Positions 9,564 to 17,274 of a stretch of DNA of 64,000 nucleotides are shown here, piece after piece. The notes beneath the pieces are model-generated. The model had not been told where the DNA came from, ran no database searches, and saw only the letters and a program-made list of their open reading frames with translations. Source of the stretch: Acrocarpospora phusangensis (GTDB lineage Bacteria > Actinomycetota > Actinomycetes > Streptosporangiales > Streptosporangiaceae); NCBI RefSeq assembly GCF_016862995.1, contig NZ_BOOA01000041.1:1-64000 (forward strand), given 5' to 3'. The position numbers and the translations under genes were made by a program. The stretch's first letter is position 1; each line of letters begins with the position of its first letter.

Positions 9564-10511
9564 TTGCGACGACGCCGGTTTCTCGCGTGGGGGGCTGGGA
9601 TGGCCGTCATCGCCGTCGGCTGCGGGCCCGGGCAGGGCGGCATGCTGGCGGGGCACATGCTGCTGCTGGTCCCGGCCCCCGCGGGCGACCCCTTCCCGCG
9701 CACCTTCAAGAACGTCGCCGAGGCCCGCGGCCTGCTCTCCGAGATCACCGTCACCCCGTACGGGGCGGGCGCGCGGGCGATCGCCGAGTTCGCCCGGCTC
9801 CGGCGGCCCGACCGGCTGCTGGTGGCCGGTCCCGCGCTGGTCGCGGCGGCGGCGACCGGCGACGCGGACTCGCTGATCGCCAGCACCACGCCGCTGGCCA
9901 GGCTGGCGGGGGAGTGGCTGCTGTTCGTGGCCTCCCCGCGCTCCGGCTTCCACGACTTCGACGCCCTGGCCAGGCAGCTGCTCCGCGACCCGGCCTCGGT
10001 CGAGATGGCCGGCCGCGCCGCCGGCAGCCCCGACCACATCCTGTACGGCCTGACCGCCCGCGGCCTCGGCGCCGACGCCAGACTCCTGCGCTACGCGGCC
10101 TTCGCCGACACCGCCCAGGTCGTCGGAGCCCTGCTGGACGGCAGGATCGCGGTCGGCATCGGCGGCTACCGCGATCTCGCCCCCCGCCTCAGATCCGGTA
10201 CGCTCCGAGCGCTCGCCGTGTCCGCCCCCGACCGCCTCCCCGGCGTGGACGCGCCGACCCTGATGGAGTCCGGCGCGCGTCACACGTACGCGAACTGGCG
10301 GGGGCTGCTCGCGCCCGGCGCGCTGCCCGACGGGACCCGGGCCCGGCTGCTGGAGGTCTGCCAGGAGCTGGGCGGCTCGGCGGCCTGGCGGCAGGCGTGC
10401 CTGCGGGCCGGGTGGACGCCGATGTACCTCGCGGACGACGACTTCCGGGAGTGGCTGCGGACCGAGGCGCGCCGGGCCCGGGACGTACTGGCCGATCTTG
10501 GGGTGCTCTGA
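9564..10511 (+). CDS. TctC/Bug-type solute-binding lipoprotein
   Basis: 315 aa with a TTG start behind GGAAGGGG. The N-terminus MRRRRFLAWGAGMAVIAVGCG combines a twin-arginine-like run with a lipobox (VGC), pointing to a surface lipoprotein. The rest follows the Bug/TctC fold (AGSPDHILYGLTARGLGADARLLRYAAFADTAQVVGALLDGRIAVGIGGY...LRALAVSAPDRLPGVDAPTLMESG), the binding component of tripartite tricarboxylate transporters. No tctA or tctB is nearby, so it is an orphan binder, either serving a distant transporter or acting as a sensor. The ligand is probably a small carboxylate. Confidence 0.85.
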   Translation: MRRRRFLAWGAGMAVIAVGCGPGQGGMLAGHMLLLVPAPAGDPFPRTFKNVAEARGLLSEITVTPYGAGARAIAEFARLRRPDRLLVAGPALVAAAATGDADSLIASTTPLARLAGEWLLFVASPRSGFHDFDALARQLLRDPASVEMAGRAAGSPDHILYGLTARGLGADARLLRYAAFADTAQVVGALLDGRIAVGIGGYRDLAPRLRSGTLRALAVSAPDRLPGVDAPTLMESGARHTYANWRGLLAPGALPDGTRARLLEVCQELGGSAAWRQACLRAGWTPMYLADDDFREWLRTEARRARDVLADLGVL

Positions 10512-10528
10512 GACACGACCCGGTGCGA

Positions 10529-11227
10529 TCACACCGGGCGGATCGTGCTGCCGATCTGGTTGAAGAGGGCTTCCTTGCCGGTGAGGTCGGTGCTGAGGGT
10601 GACGACGCAGGTGCGGCCCTTGTCGGAGGGGGCGTAGAACTGGGTGCCGTGGATGACGGTGCCGGCCATGGGGAGGGTGTAGCGGATTCGGACGGCGGTG
10701 CCGTTGCCGAGGGGGACGGAGGTGGCTTCGGAGACGGTGGCCTTGATGGAGGCGAGTTGCTGTTTGGCCAGGTCGATGAGGGCGTCGGCGGAGGCGCCGA
10801 CGCTGGGCTGGCAGAAGCCGTTCAGGTTGGTGACGAACTTGCCGGGGGACTCCGCCTGGGAGGCGGGGTCCATGGCGTAGAGGGCCTTGTTCTTCTGGAG
10901 GGCGCGCAGGCTCGTCTTGGCCTGTTCCAGGGCGGTGCCGGAGAGGCCGCTGGCGGCCAGTTCGGCCTCGAAGTCGGTCTTGGAGAGATCCACCGAGCGC
11001 CAGGCCGACGGGATGGCCATGACCAGGCCGTTGGAGAGGCCGCCGACGCGGGTGAAGCCGTCCGGGATGGGCAGGGAGGACGGGCGGCTCACCGGGGGCG
11101 CGTCGCCGCCGCAGCCGGTGAGGAGAAGCGCGAGGGCTAAGCAGGTGGCGGAGGCGAGTACGCGCGGCACCCCGCGAGCGTAGCCGACCCGGGCCCGGCG
11201 GGCGGGAGGATGCGCGAGCGAGAACAT
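10529..11227 (-). CDS. lipoprotein of unknown function
   Basis: 232 aa. The ATG at 11227 has a strong AGGAGGA 5 bases upstream, so I keep it despite the long charged N-region. The signal LASATCLALALLLTGCGG holds the lipobox LTGC. The mature part (IPDGFTRVGGLSNGLVMAIPSAWRSVDL...) resembles small mycobacterial-type lipoproteins of the LpqN/PsbP-like fold with a late conserved segment (GTAVRIRYTLP...CVVTLSTD). It is convergent with the TctC-like gene, 17 bp apart. No enzymatic motif is seen. Confidence 0.75.
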   Translation of the reverse strand: MFSLAHPPARRARVGYARGVPRVLASATCLALALLLTGCGGDAPPVSRPSSLPIPDGFTRVGGLSNGLVMAIPSAWRSVDLSKTDFEAELAASGLSGTALEQAKTSLRALQKNKALYAMDPASQAESPGKFVTNLNGFCQPSVGASADALIDLAKQQLASIKATVSEATSVPLGNGTAVRIRYTLPMAGTVIHGTQFYAPSDKGRTCVVTLSTDLTGKEALFNQIGSTIRPV

Positions 11228-11372
11228 CGGTCCTCCTGGTCAGCGGAAGGTCCTGAGCGCCCAAGGTAAACGGCGAGGCTTGCAAGTCACTAGATTTCCA
11301 GTCCAGCTTCCTTTGACGCTCTAAACAGGCATAAACCGGATTCTGGGTGGTACTCACCAGATGAGGTGTGAG

Positions 11373-11972
11373 ATGGTCCAGAATCCTGTTTCGCGCGGTC
11401 CCGTCGTCCGATTCACCCGCTGGCTGGGACTCGACCGTAACCCGCTGCGCCGCCGCAGCGACCGGGTCGAGGGCCTCATCCGGCTGCTGTCCGTGTTCGG
11501 TCTGCTGGCCTCGGTCGTGCTCGGGGCGCTGTTCGGCGTACGGACCTATCGGGAGGGTCTCCGCCTGGAGGCCGAACAGCAGCGGAGCAGGCACCCCGTG
11601 GACGCCACCCTGCTGGAGACGGCCGGCCCCAAGCTCACCGTCGCGTCCCCGGCGGCGGGTCCGGTCATGGCCGCCTGGAAGGGCCCGAACGGCATCCCGC
11701 ACCAGGGGATCATCGACGCGCCCGCGCTCTGGCACAAGGGCCAGACCGTGCACGTCTGGGTGGACGACCGCGGCGAGATCGTCCCCCGCCCGCGCGACCG
11801 CGAGACCACCTTCATCTCCGGCATGACCGTGGGCGTCGCCATCCCGGTCTTCACGCTGGCCGCGGTCAGCCTGCTCCTGCTCACCACCCGCCTCCTGGCC
11901 GTACGGCGGGCGCGGAACCAGTGGGCCGCCGAGTGGACGGCCGTGGAGCCGACCTGGCGCATCAGCGGCTGA
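11373..11972 (+). CDS. Rv1733c-like two-TM membrane protein
   Basis: About 199 aa. A basic N-terminus (LGLDRNPLRRRSDRVEGLI) precedes TM1 (LLSVFGLLASVVLGALFGV). An outer domain follows, then TM2 (GMTVGVAIPVFTLAAVSLLLLTTRLLAV) and an RNQWAAEWTAVEPTW tail. This matches the actinobacterial Rv1733c family, a dormancy-associated antigen in Mycobacterium without known biochemistry. I prefer the ATG at 11373, with GAGGTG upstream, over 11361. A 133-bp gap separates it from the divergent lipoprotein gene. Confidence 0.8.
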   Translation: MVQNPVSRGPVVRFTRWLGLDRNPLRRRSDRVEGLIRLLSVFGLLASVVLGALFGVRTYREGLRLEAEQQRSRHPVDATLLETAGPKLTVASPAAGPVMAAWKGPNGIPHQGIIDAPALWHKGQTVHVWVDDRGEIVPRPRDRETTFISGMTVGVAIPVFTLAAVSLLLLTTRLLAVRRARNQWAAEWTAVEPTWRISG

Positions 11973-12002
11973 CGCGCGCCCGACCGGTCAGGCCAGGTCA
12001 GG

Positions 12003-13235
12003 TCAGCGGTCCAGGATCTCGTTCTTGCCGATGACGACGATGCCGCCCCGGGTGACGGCGAACCGTTTGCGGTCCTCCTCCAGGTCGAAGCCGATGCGGG
12101 CGCCGTCCGGGATGATCACGTTCTTGTCGATGATGGCGCGGCGGACGATCGCGCCCCGGCCGACCTTGACGCAGCCCATCAGGACCGAGTCCTCGACCTG
12201 GGCGTGCGAGTGCAGGATCACGCCGGGGGACAGGACCGAGCGCAGGGCCGTACCGCCGGAGACGATGACGCCGGCGGAGACCAGGGAGTCGATGGCGTGG
12301 CCGACGCGGTCGCCGTCGTTGTGGACGAACTTGGCCGGCGGCAGCGGGTCGTGGCCGGTGTAGATGGGCCAGCGGTCGTTGTAGAGGTTGAAGACCGGGT
12401 GGGCGGAGATCAGGTCCATGTGGGCCTCGTAGTAGGCGTCCAGGGTTCCGACGTCCCGCCAGTAGCCGCGGTCCCGCTCCGTGGAGCCGGGGACCACGTT
12501 GTCGGCGAAGTCGTACACCTCGGCGCCGCCCGCCTTGACCATCATCGGGATGATGTTGCCGCCCAGGTCGTGCTTGCTGGCCGGGTCCATGGCGTCCTCG
12601 CGGAGCGCCTCGATCATGGACTGGGTCTTGAAGACGTAGTTGCCCATCGACGCGTACACCTGGTCGGGGGCGTCGGGCAGGCCCACCGCGTCCTTCGGCT
12701 TCTCGCGGAAGGCGACCATGCGGCGGCCGGTCGGGTCGGTCTCGATCACGCCGAACTGGTCGGCCATGCTGAGCGGCTGGCGGATCGCGGCCACGGTCAC
12801 GTCCGCGCCCGAGTCGATGTGCTGCTCGACCATCTGCCGGGGGTCCATCCGGTAGATGTGGTCGGCGCCGAACACGATCACGTGGTCGGGCAGCTCGTCG
12901 TAGATCAGGTTGAGGTTCTGGAAGAGCGCGTCGGCGGATCCGGCGAACCAGCGCGGGCCGAGCCGCTGCTGCGCCGGCACCGGCGTCACGTAGTTGCCCA
13001 GCATCGCCGACAGCCGCCAGGTCCGCGAGATGTGCCGGTCCAGGCTGTGGTTCTTGTACTGGGTCAGCACCACGATCTTCAGATAGTGCCCGTTGGCCAG
13101 GTTGGACAGCACGAAGTCGATCAGGCGATAGATTCCGCCGAACGGCACGGCGGGCTTGGCCCGGTCCGCTGTGAGCGGCATCAAACGTTTGCCTTCGCCA
13201 CCGGCGAGCACGACTGCGAGCACCCTCATGGCCAT
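12003..13235 (-). CDS. glgC: glucose-1-phosphate adenylyltransferase (ADP-glucose pyrophosphorylase)
   Basis: 410 aa, full length. It makes ADP-glucose from glucose-1-phosphate and ATP. It has the nucleotidyltransferase start [38 protein letters not shown], the [10 protein letters not shown] metal/substrate region and a C-terminal left-handed beta-helix ([38 protein letters not shown]). The start may be the second Met ([11 protein letters not shown]). It is divergent from glgA with only 43 bp between them, the same arrangement as Rv1213/Rv1212c in Mycobacterium. Confidence 0.97.
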   Translation of the reverse strand: MAMRVLAVVLAGGEGKRLMPLTADRAKPAVPFGGIYRLIDFVLSNLANGHYLKIVVLTQYKNHSLDRHISRTWRLSAMLGNYVTPVPAQQRLGPRWFAGSADALFQNLNLIYDELPDHVIVFGADHIYRMDPRQMVEQHIDSGADVTVAAIRQPLSMADQFGVIETDPTGRRMVAFREKPKDAVGLPDAPDQVYASMGNYVFKTQSMIEALREDAMDPASKHDLGGNIIPMMVKAGGAEVYDFADNVVPGSTERDRGYWRDVGTLDAYYEAHMDLISAHPVFNLYNDRWPIYTGHDPLPPAKFVHNDGDRVGHAIDSLVSAGVIVSGGTALRSVLSPGVILHSHAQVEDSVLMGCVKVGRGAIVRRAIIDKNVIIPDGARIGFDLEEDRKRFAVTRGGIVVIGKNEILDR

Positions 13236-13267
13236 GACCTTAACCCGTCAAAAGGGTCGCAAACACT

Positions 13268-13278
13268 AGGCTAAGCCT
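13268..13278. promoter_or_regulatory. compact divergent glgC/glgA control region with 11-bp dyad
   Basis: AGGCTAAGCCT is a dyad (AGGCT-A-AGCCT) that abuts the glgA ATG and overlaps a TAGGCT -10-like hexamer. The whole divergent region is only 43 bp, so glgC and glgA promoters must overlap. Confidence 0.35.
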
Positions 13279-14445
13279 ATGCGTGTCGATCTGCTCAGCC
13301 GCGAGTACCCGCCCGAGGTATACGGGGGCGCCGGAGTGCACGTCGAGTATCTGGCGCGCGAACTGCGCCGCCTGGTGGACGTGCGGGTCCGCTGTTTCGG
13401 CGCGCCCCGCGAGGACGCCGACGCCTACCGCGTCCCGGACGGCCTGGCCGCGGCCAACCCCGCCCTGCAGGTGCTCGGCGTGGACCTGGAGATGGCCGCG
13501 GGCTGCGCGGGCGCCGACCTCGTGCACAGCCACACCTGGTACGCCAACTTCGCCGGCCACGTCGCCAAGATGCTGTACGGCCTGCCCCACGTCGTCACCA
13601 CCCACAGCCTGGAACCCCTGCGCCCCTGGAAGGCCGAGCAGCTGGGCGGCGGCTACACCCTCTCCTCCTGGGCCGAGCGGACCGCCCTGGCCTCGGCCGA
13701 CGCGATCATCGCGGTCTCCGAGGGCATGCGCGCCGACGTCCTCACCGCATATCCCGAAATTTCGCCCGAAAGGGTGACGGTGATTCACAACGGGATCGAC
13801 ACCGCGGAGTACGCCCCCGCCCCCGGCGCCGCCGCCCTCCTGAAGCACGGCATCGACCCCGCCCGGCCGTACGTGGTCTTCGTCGGGCGGATCACCCGGC
13901 AGAAGGGCCTGGCCCACCTGCTCCGCGCGGCCCGCGCCTTCGACCCGGCCGCCCAGCTCGTGCTCTGCGCCGGCGCCCCGGACACCCCGGAGATCGCCGC
14001 CGAGGTGACCGCGCTGGTGGAGGAGCTCTCCGCCGGCCGCAAGGGCGTCGTCTGGATCTCCGAGATGCTGCCCCGCCCCGAGGTCATCGAGATCCTCACC
14101 CACGCGACCGTCTTCGTCTGCCCGTCCGTGTACGAGCCGATGGGCATCGTCAACCTGGAGGCCATGGCCTGCGAGACGGCCGTCGTGGCCACCGCCACCG
14201 GCGGCATCCCCGAGGTCGTCGCCGACCAGGAGTGCGGCCTGCTGGTCCCCATCGACCAGGGCCCCGACGGCGAGCCGTACGACCGGGAGGAGTTCGCGGT
14301 GGCCATCGCGTCCCGGGTCAACGCGCTCCTGTCCGACCCCGGCCTGGCCGAGGACATGGGCCGCGCGGGCCGCCGCCGCGCGATCGAGCACTTCTCCTGG
14401 GAGCGGATCGCCGAACGGACCCGGGAGCTCTACGCCTCGCTGTGA
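13279..14445 (+). CDS. glgA: GT4 glycogen synthase / alpha-maltose-1-phosphate synthase (actinobacterial GlgA/GlgM)
   Basis: 388 aa, the short GT4 form (TIGR02149 type) rather than the GT5 glycogen synthase. It uses ADP-glucose from the adjacent GlgC. In Mycobacterium the orthologue in this same divergent layout (GlgM, Rv1212c) mainly makes maltose-1-phosphate for GlgE. Visible motifs are the GGAGVHVEYLARELRR donor loop, YVVFVGRITRQKGLAHLLRAA and the C-terminal CPSVYEPMGIVNLEAMACETAVVATATGGIPEVV with the catalytic E-x7-E. There is no Shine-Dalgarno before the ATG, and a TAGGCT -10-like element lies 7-12 bases upstream, so the mRNA may be leaderless. It overlaps the convergent dehydrogenase by 16 bp. 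Confidence 0.93.
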   Translation: MRVDLLSREYPPEVYGGAGVHVEYLARELRRLVDVRVRCFGAPREDADAYRVPDGLAAANPALQVLGVDLEMAAGCAGADLVHSHTWYANFAGHVAKMLYGLPHVVTTHSLEPLRPWKAEQLGGGYTLSSWAERTALASADAIIAVSEGMRADVLTAYPEISPERVTVIHNGIDTAEYAPAPGAAALLKHGIDPARPYVVFVGRITRQKGLAHLLRAARAFDPAAQLVLCAGAPDTPEIAAEVTALVEELSAGRKGVVWISEMLPRPEVIEILTHATVFVCPSVYEPMGIVNLEAMACETAVVATATGGIPEVVADQECGLLVPIDQGPDGEPYDREEFAVAIASRVNALLSDPGLAEDMGRAGRRRAIEHFSWERIAERTRELYASL

Positions 14446-15467
14446 AGCCAGGGGTCGATCATCGTGACCCCCGGCCCGGACCCGCCCGTGAGGGCGGGCA
14501 CCGCCGCGTCCAGGGAGATCGTCCTGGTGATCAGCGCCTCGGGCGCGAGCGCGCCCGAGGCGATCAGCTCCAGCATCCGCGGGTAGGCGTGCGCGGGCAT
14601 GCCGTGACTGCCCAGCAGATCCAGCTCGTACGCGATGACCCGGCCCATCGGCAGTTCGGCGCCCTGGGGGAGCAGGCCGATCTGCACGTGCCTGCCGCGC
14701 CGCCGCAGGCACAGGATGGACGCGGCGCAGACCCCGGGATCGCCCAGCGCGTCCATGGACACGTGCGCGCCGCCCGAGGTCAGGTCGCGGATCCGGCCGG
14801 TGAGGCCGGAGCCGTCGGCGAGCAGGGTCTCCGCCGCGCCGAAGCGGCGGGCCAGCGCGAGCGCCTCCGGCGCGGTGTCGATGGCGACGACGCGGGCCCC
14901 GGCGGCGGCCGCGATCATGACCGCCGACAGGCCGACGCCGCCGCAGCCCCAGACGGCGACCCATTCGCCGGGCCGTACCGACGCGCGGTCGGCGACGGCA
15001 CGGAAGGCGGTGGCGAAGCGGCAGCCGAGGCCGGCCGCCGTGGCGAAGGACATCTGCTCGGGCAGCCGGATCAGGTTGACGTCGGCGTGGTCGATCGCGA
15101 CATGACCGGCGAAGGATCCCCAGTGGGTGAAGCCCGGCTGGGTCTGGTTGGCGCAGACCTGGTGGTCGCCGCGGGCGCAGTCCGGGCAGGTCCCGCAGGC
15201 GCACACGAACGGTGTCATGACCCGGTCGCCGGGGGTCCAGTTCCGCACCCCGGCCCCGGTCTCGGCGACGATCCCCGAGAACTCATGACCCGGAACATGC
15301 GGAAATTTCTGGATGTCGGCGTCGTGGCCCTGCCAGCCGTGCCAGTCGCTCCGGCACAATCCGGTCGCCTCCACCCGGATCACCACACCCCCGGGCGGCG
15401 CCACGGGCTCCGCCACCTCCCGGACCTCCGGCGCCAACCCGAACCCGTCATAGACCACCGCGCGCAT
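14430..15467 (-). CDS. zinc-dependent alcohol dehydrogenase family protein
   Basis: 345 aa medium-chain dehydrogenase. It has catalytic zinc residues (Cys in GLCRSDWHGW, GHEF), the four-cysteine structural zinc lobe CACGTCPDCARGDHQVC and the Rossmann motif GCGGVGLSAV. The acidic residue after it (VVAIDTAPEAL) suggests NAD+. It probably oxidises an alcohol or sugar alcohol; the substrate is unclear. Its 3' end overlaps glgA tail to tail by 16 bp. Confidence 0.9.
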   Translation of the reverse strand: MRAVVYDGFGLAPEVREVAEPVAPPGGVVIRVEATGLCRSDWHGWQGHDADIQKFPHVPGHEFSGIVAETGAGVRNWTPGDRVMTPFVCACGTCPDCARGDHQVCANQTQPGFTHWGSFAGHVAIDHADVNLIRLPEQMSFATAAGLGCRFATAFRAVADRASVRPGEWVAVWGCGGVGLSAVMIAAAAGARVVAIDTAPEALALARRFGAAETLLADGSGLTGRIRDLTSGGAHVSMDALGDPGVCAASILCLRRRGRHVQIGLLPQGAELPMGRVIAYELDLLGSHGMPAHAYPRMLELIASGALAPEALITRTISLDAAVPALTGGSGPGVTMIDPWLHSEA

Positions 15468-15534
15468 CCGCCCAGCCTAAATGACCGTTTGCGGGGCAAA
15501 CCGGCCGAGGGTTCACTCCGATCTCGCCCGGCGG

Positions 15535-15780
15535 TCGCGTGATGGGTGACCACGTCGTGGAGCTCACGGGCGATGCGGGCCCGTTCGGCCGTGGCGGCCA
15601 CGTGCGCGCTGAGCCGCCGCCGCTCGGCCTCCTCCGACCGCCACCGGCGCACTCCGGCGCCGGCCGTCCCACAGGAACGCGGCCCCGAGCAGCACCCCGC
15701 CTCGATGGCGATCGCCAGCGAACTCCCGACGGTGGCCCCCGGGTCGGCCAGGTGCGCTCACCACCGAGTGGACGATTCCG
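15535..15780 (-). pseudogene. remnant of a sensor histidine kinase (NarL-partner type)
   Basis: Minus-strand frames contain pieces of one kinase in three different frames. These are SLAIAIEAG and VLLGAAFLWDGRRRSAP (end of the membrane domain), then RRWRSEEAERRRLSAHVAATAERARIARELHDVVTHH, the HisKA_3 dimerisation helix with the phospho-acceptor His. The sequence then leaves the family and no ATPase domain follows. At least two frameshifts plus a 3' deletion make this a decayed gene. It fills most of the 351-bp gap 15468-15818. No response regulator remains beside it. Confidence 0.7.
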
Positions 15781-15818
15781 GTAGCTCTCCCGGAGGATGC
15801 GTATCCGGGAGCCGGTCG

Positions 15819-16313
15819 TCAGAGGGCGCGTTGCAGCAGCACCGTGTCGAGCCAGCGGCCGTGCTTGAACCCCACGTGCCGCAGCCGCCCGGCCTCCGTG
15901 AACCCCTCCGCCGCGTGCAGCGCCAGCGACGCCGCCGACTCGCTCCCGTTGTCCGCGATGACGGCGATCATCTGCTTCGCCCCCGCCTCCGCCGCGAGCC
16001 CGAGCAGCTCCTTGAGCAGCGCCCGCCCGATCCCCTGCCCCGTACGCCCCGGCGCCAGGTAGACGGTGTCCTCCACCGTGTGCCGATAGGCCGGTTTCGG
16101 CCGGTACGCCGCCGCGTACGCGTACCCCGCCACCACCCCGTCGATCTCGGCCACCAGGAAGGGCAGCCCGCGGATCTCGATGTCCTCGGCCTTCTCCCGC
16201 CAGGCCTCCTGGCTCGGCGGCACCTCGTCGAAGGTGGCGACGCTGTCGGTGACGTAGTGCGCGTAGATCGCCGTGACCGCCGGCAGGTCCTCCGCCCGCA
16301 ACGCTCTGATCAT
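15819..16313 (-). CDS. GNAT N-acetyltransferase, phosphinothricin acetyltransferase-like
   Basis: 164 aa. It matches the Pat/Bar/MddA branch of GNATs: IRALRAEDLPAVTAIYAHYV, TFDEVPPSQEAW, GYAYAAAYRPKPAYRHTVEDTVYLAP and the acetyl-CoA loop GRTGQGIGRALL. It probably N-acetylates phosphinothricin, methionine sulfoximine or a related amino acid. It follows the small gene at 16327 on the same strand with a 13-bp gap. Confidence 0.88.
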   Translation of the reverse strand: MIRALRAEDLPAVTAIYAHYVTDSVATFDEVPPSQEAWREKAEDIEIRGLPFLVAEIDGVVAGYAYAAAYRPKPAYRHTVEDTVYLAPGRTGQGIGRALLKELLGLAAEAGAKQMIAVIADNGSESAASLALHAAEGFTEAGRLRHVGFKHGRWLDTVLLQRAL

Positions 16314-16326
16314 GCCTCCACGGTAG

Positions 16327-16614
16327 CTACGGCAGTCGCGCCGCGGTCTCCCGGGTGAGGTCCATCAGCACCTGCCTGAGCTCGGGGCGCTCGGCCATGA
16401 CGTCCTGCAGCCGGACCCGCCACATGCCCGACTCGGCGTTGGTGGCGTCCTCGGTCAGCAGGTGCATGCGGGTCTCGGCGAGTTTCAGCCGGTACATGAC
16501 GCCCAGGTAGTTCCCGATCATCTCGCTGAGCCACCAGTACGCGTCGGCGGTGGAGGCCGCCACGAACACGCGCGCGGAATCCCACGCGACCCGTTGGGGA
16601 TGGATGACATCCAT
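16327..16614 (-). CDS. small conserved-looking protein, unknown function
   Basis: About 95 aa from the ATG at 16614 (MDVIHPQRVAWDSARVFVAASTADAYWWLSEMIGNYLGVMYRLKLAETRMHLL...). The frame opens to 16716, with another ATG at 16641, and none has a clear ribosome-binding site. It is helical, with no TM segment or recognised domain. It lies directly upstream of the GNAT gene and is likely co-transcribed with it. Confidence 0.55.
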   Translation of the reverse strand: MDVIHPQRVAWDSARVFVAASTADAYWWLSEMIGNYLGVMYRLKLAETRMHLLTEDATNAESGMWRVRLQDVMAERPELRQVLMDLTRETAARLP

Positions 16615-16715
16615 GGCCGGATGGTACGCCGGAAAAGGCATGTTTCCGAGAGAAGGGTGGCGCGGAACGGTGGAGTGCTGGATTCTGGGCGAAAACGTGT
16701 GAAAGGAACGTGCCA

Positions 16716-17207
16716 ATGCGCGTATTCGCTGGGCTGGTCGCAGCCCTGTGCCTCCTCTTACCCGCCGCTCCCGCCCTCGCCGCCCCCGCTCCCGTCGCCT
16801 CCAAGACGGGCGAGGCCCCTCTCTACCAGGCCCGCAAGAACTGGGACCGCTACGCCCCCGGCAAGCGCGCGTACGCCAAGGGCTCCCTGCTGGCCACGAA
16901 CCTCGTCAAGGACAGCATCCCCCCGTACGCCACCGTCAAGGTCACCGGCAAGGCCTACGACCTGACCAAGGGCGGCACCTGCGGGTACGCGGTCTTCCGC
17001 ATCACGTACCTGAAGGCCGACGGCTCGTCGCCGTTCAAGCACCGGACCGTGCGCGACTGCACGTACAAGTCGGCCAAGTCCTTCACCTTCACCGACAAGC
17101 GCGTCGCCCTGGTCGAGCTCAAGGTCTGCAGCGAGGCCAAGCACAGCAAGCCCTCCCTCAACTGCCTGTACGCGCAGGCGTGGAAGGTCCTGTACTCCAC
17201 CCTGTAA
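16716..17207 (+). CDS. secreted protein of unknown function
   Basis: 163 aa. A Sec signal peptide (MRVFAGLVAALCLLLPAAPALAA) precedes a mature domain with four cysteines (TCGYAVFRI, RDCTYKS, KVCSEAK, LNCLYAQ), probably two disulfides. GAAAGGAACG lies just before the ATG. Small basic secreted beta proteins of this kind are common in Streptosporangiales, but I do not recognise a family function. Confidence 0.75.
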   Translation: MRVFAGLVAALCLLLPAAPALAAPAPVASKTGEAPLYQARKNWDRYAPGKRAYAKGSLLATNLVKDSIPPYATVKVTGKAYDLTKGGTCGYAVFRITYLKADGSSPFKHRTVRDCTYKSAKSFTFTDKRVALVELKVCSEAKHSKPSLNCLYAQAWKVLYSTL

Positions 17208-17227
17208 TCCCGTCGGAACGTACATAA

Positions 17228-17258
17228 GGAAAGATCTACGTAGTTTGTAGGTCTTTCC
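17228..17258 (+). terminator. 12-bp hairpin between the secreted-protein gene and the ABC exporter
   Basis: GGAAAGATCTAC (17228-17239) pairs with GTAGGTCTTTCC (17247-17258) with one G-U pair and a 7-nt loop. It ends 16 bp before the exporter start, so it could be a terminator of the upstream gene or a leader hairpin/operator for the exporter. Confidence 0.5.
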
Positions 17259-17274
17259 ACCCGGGGGATGGTCG

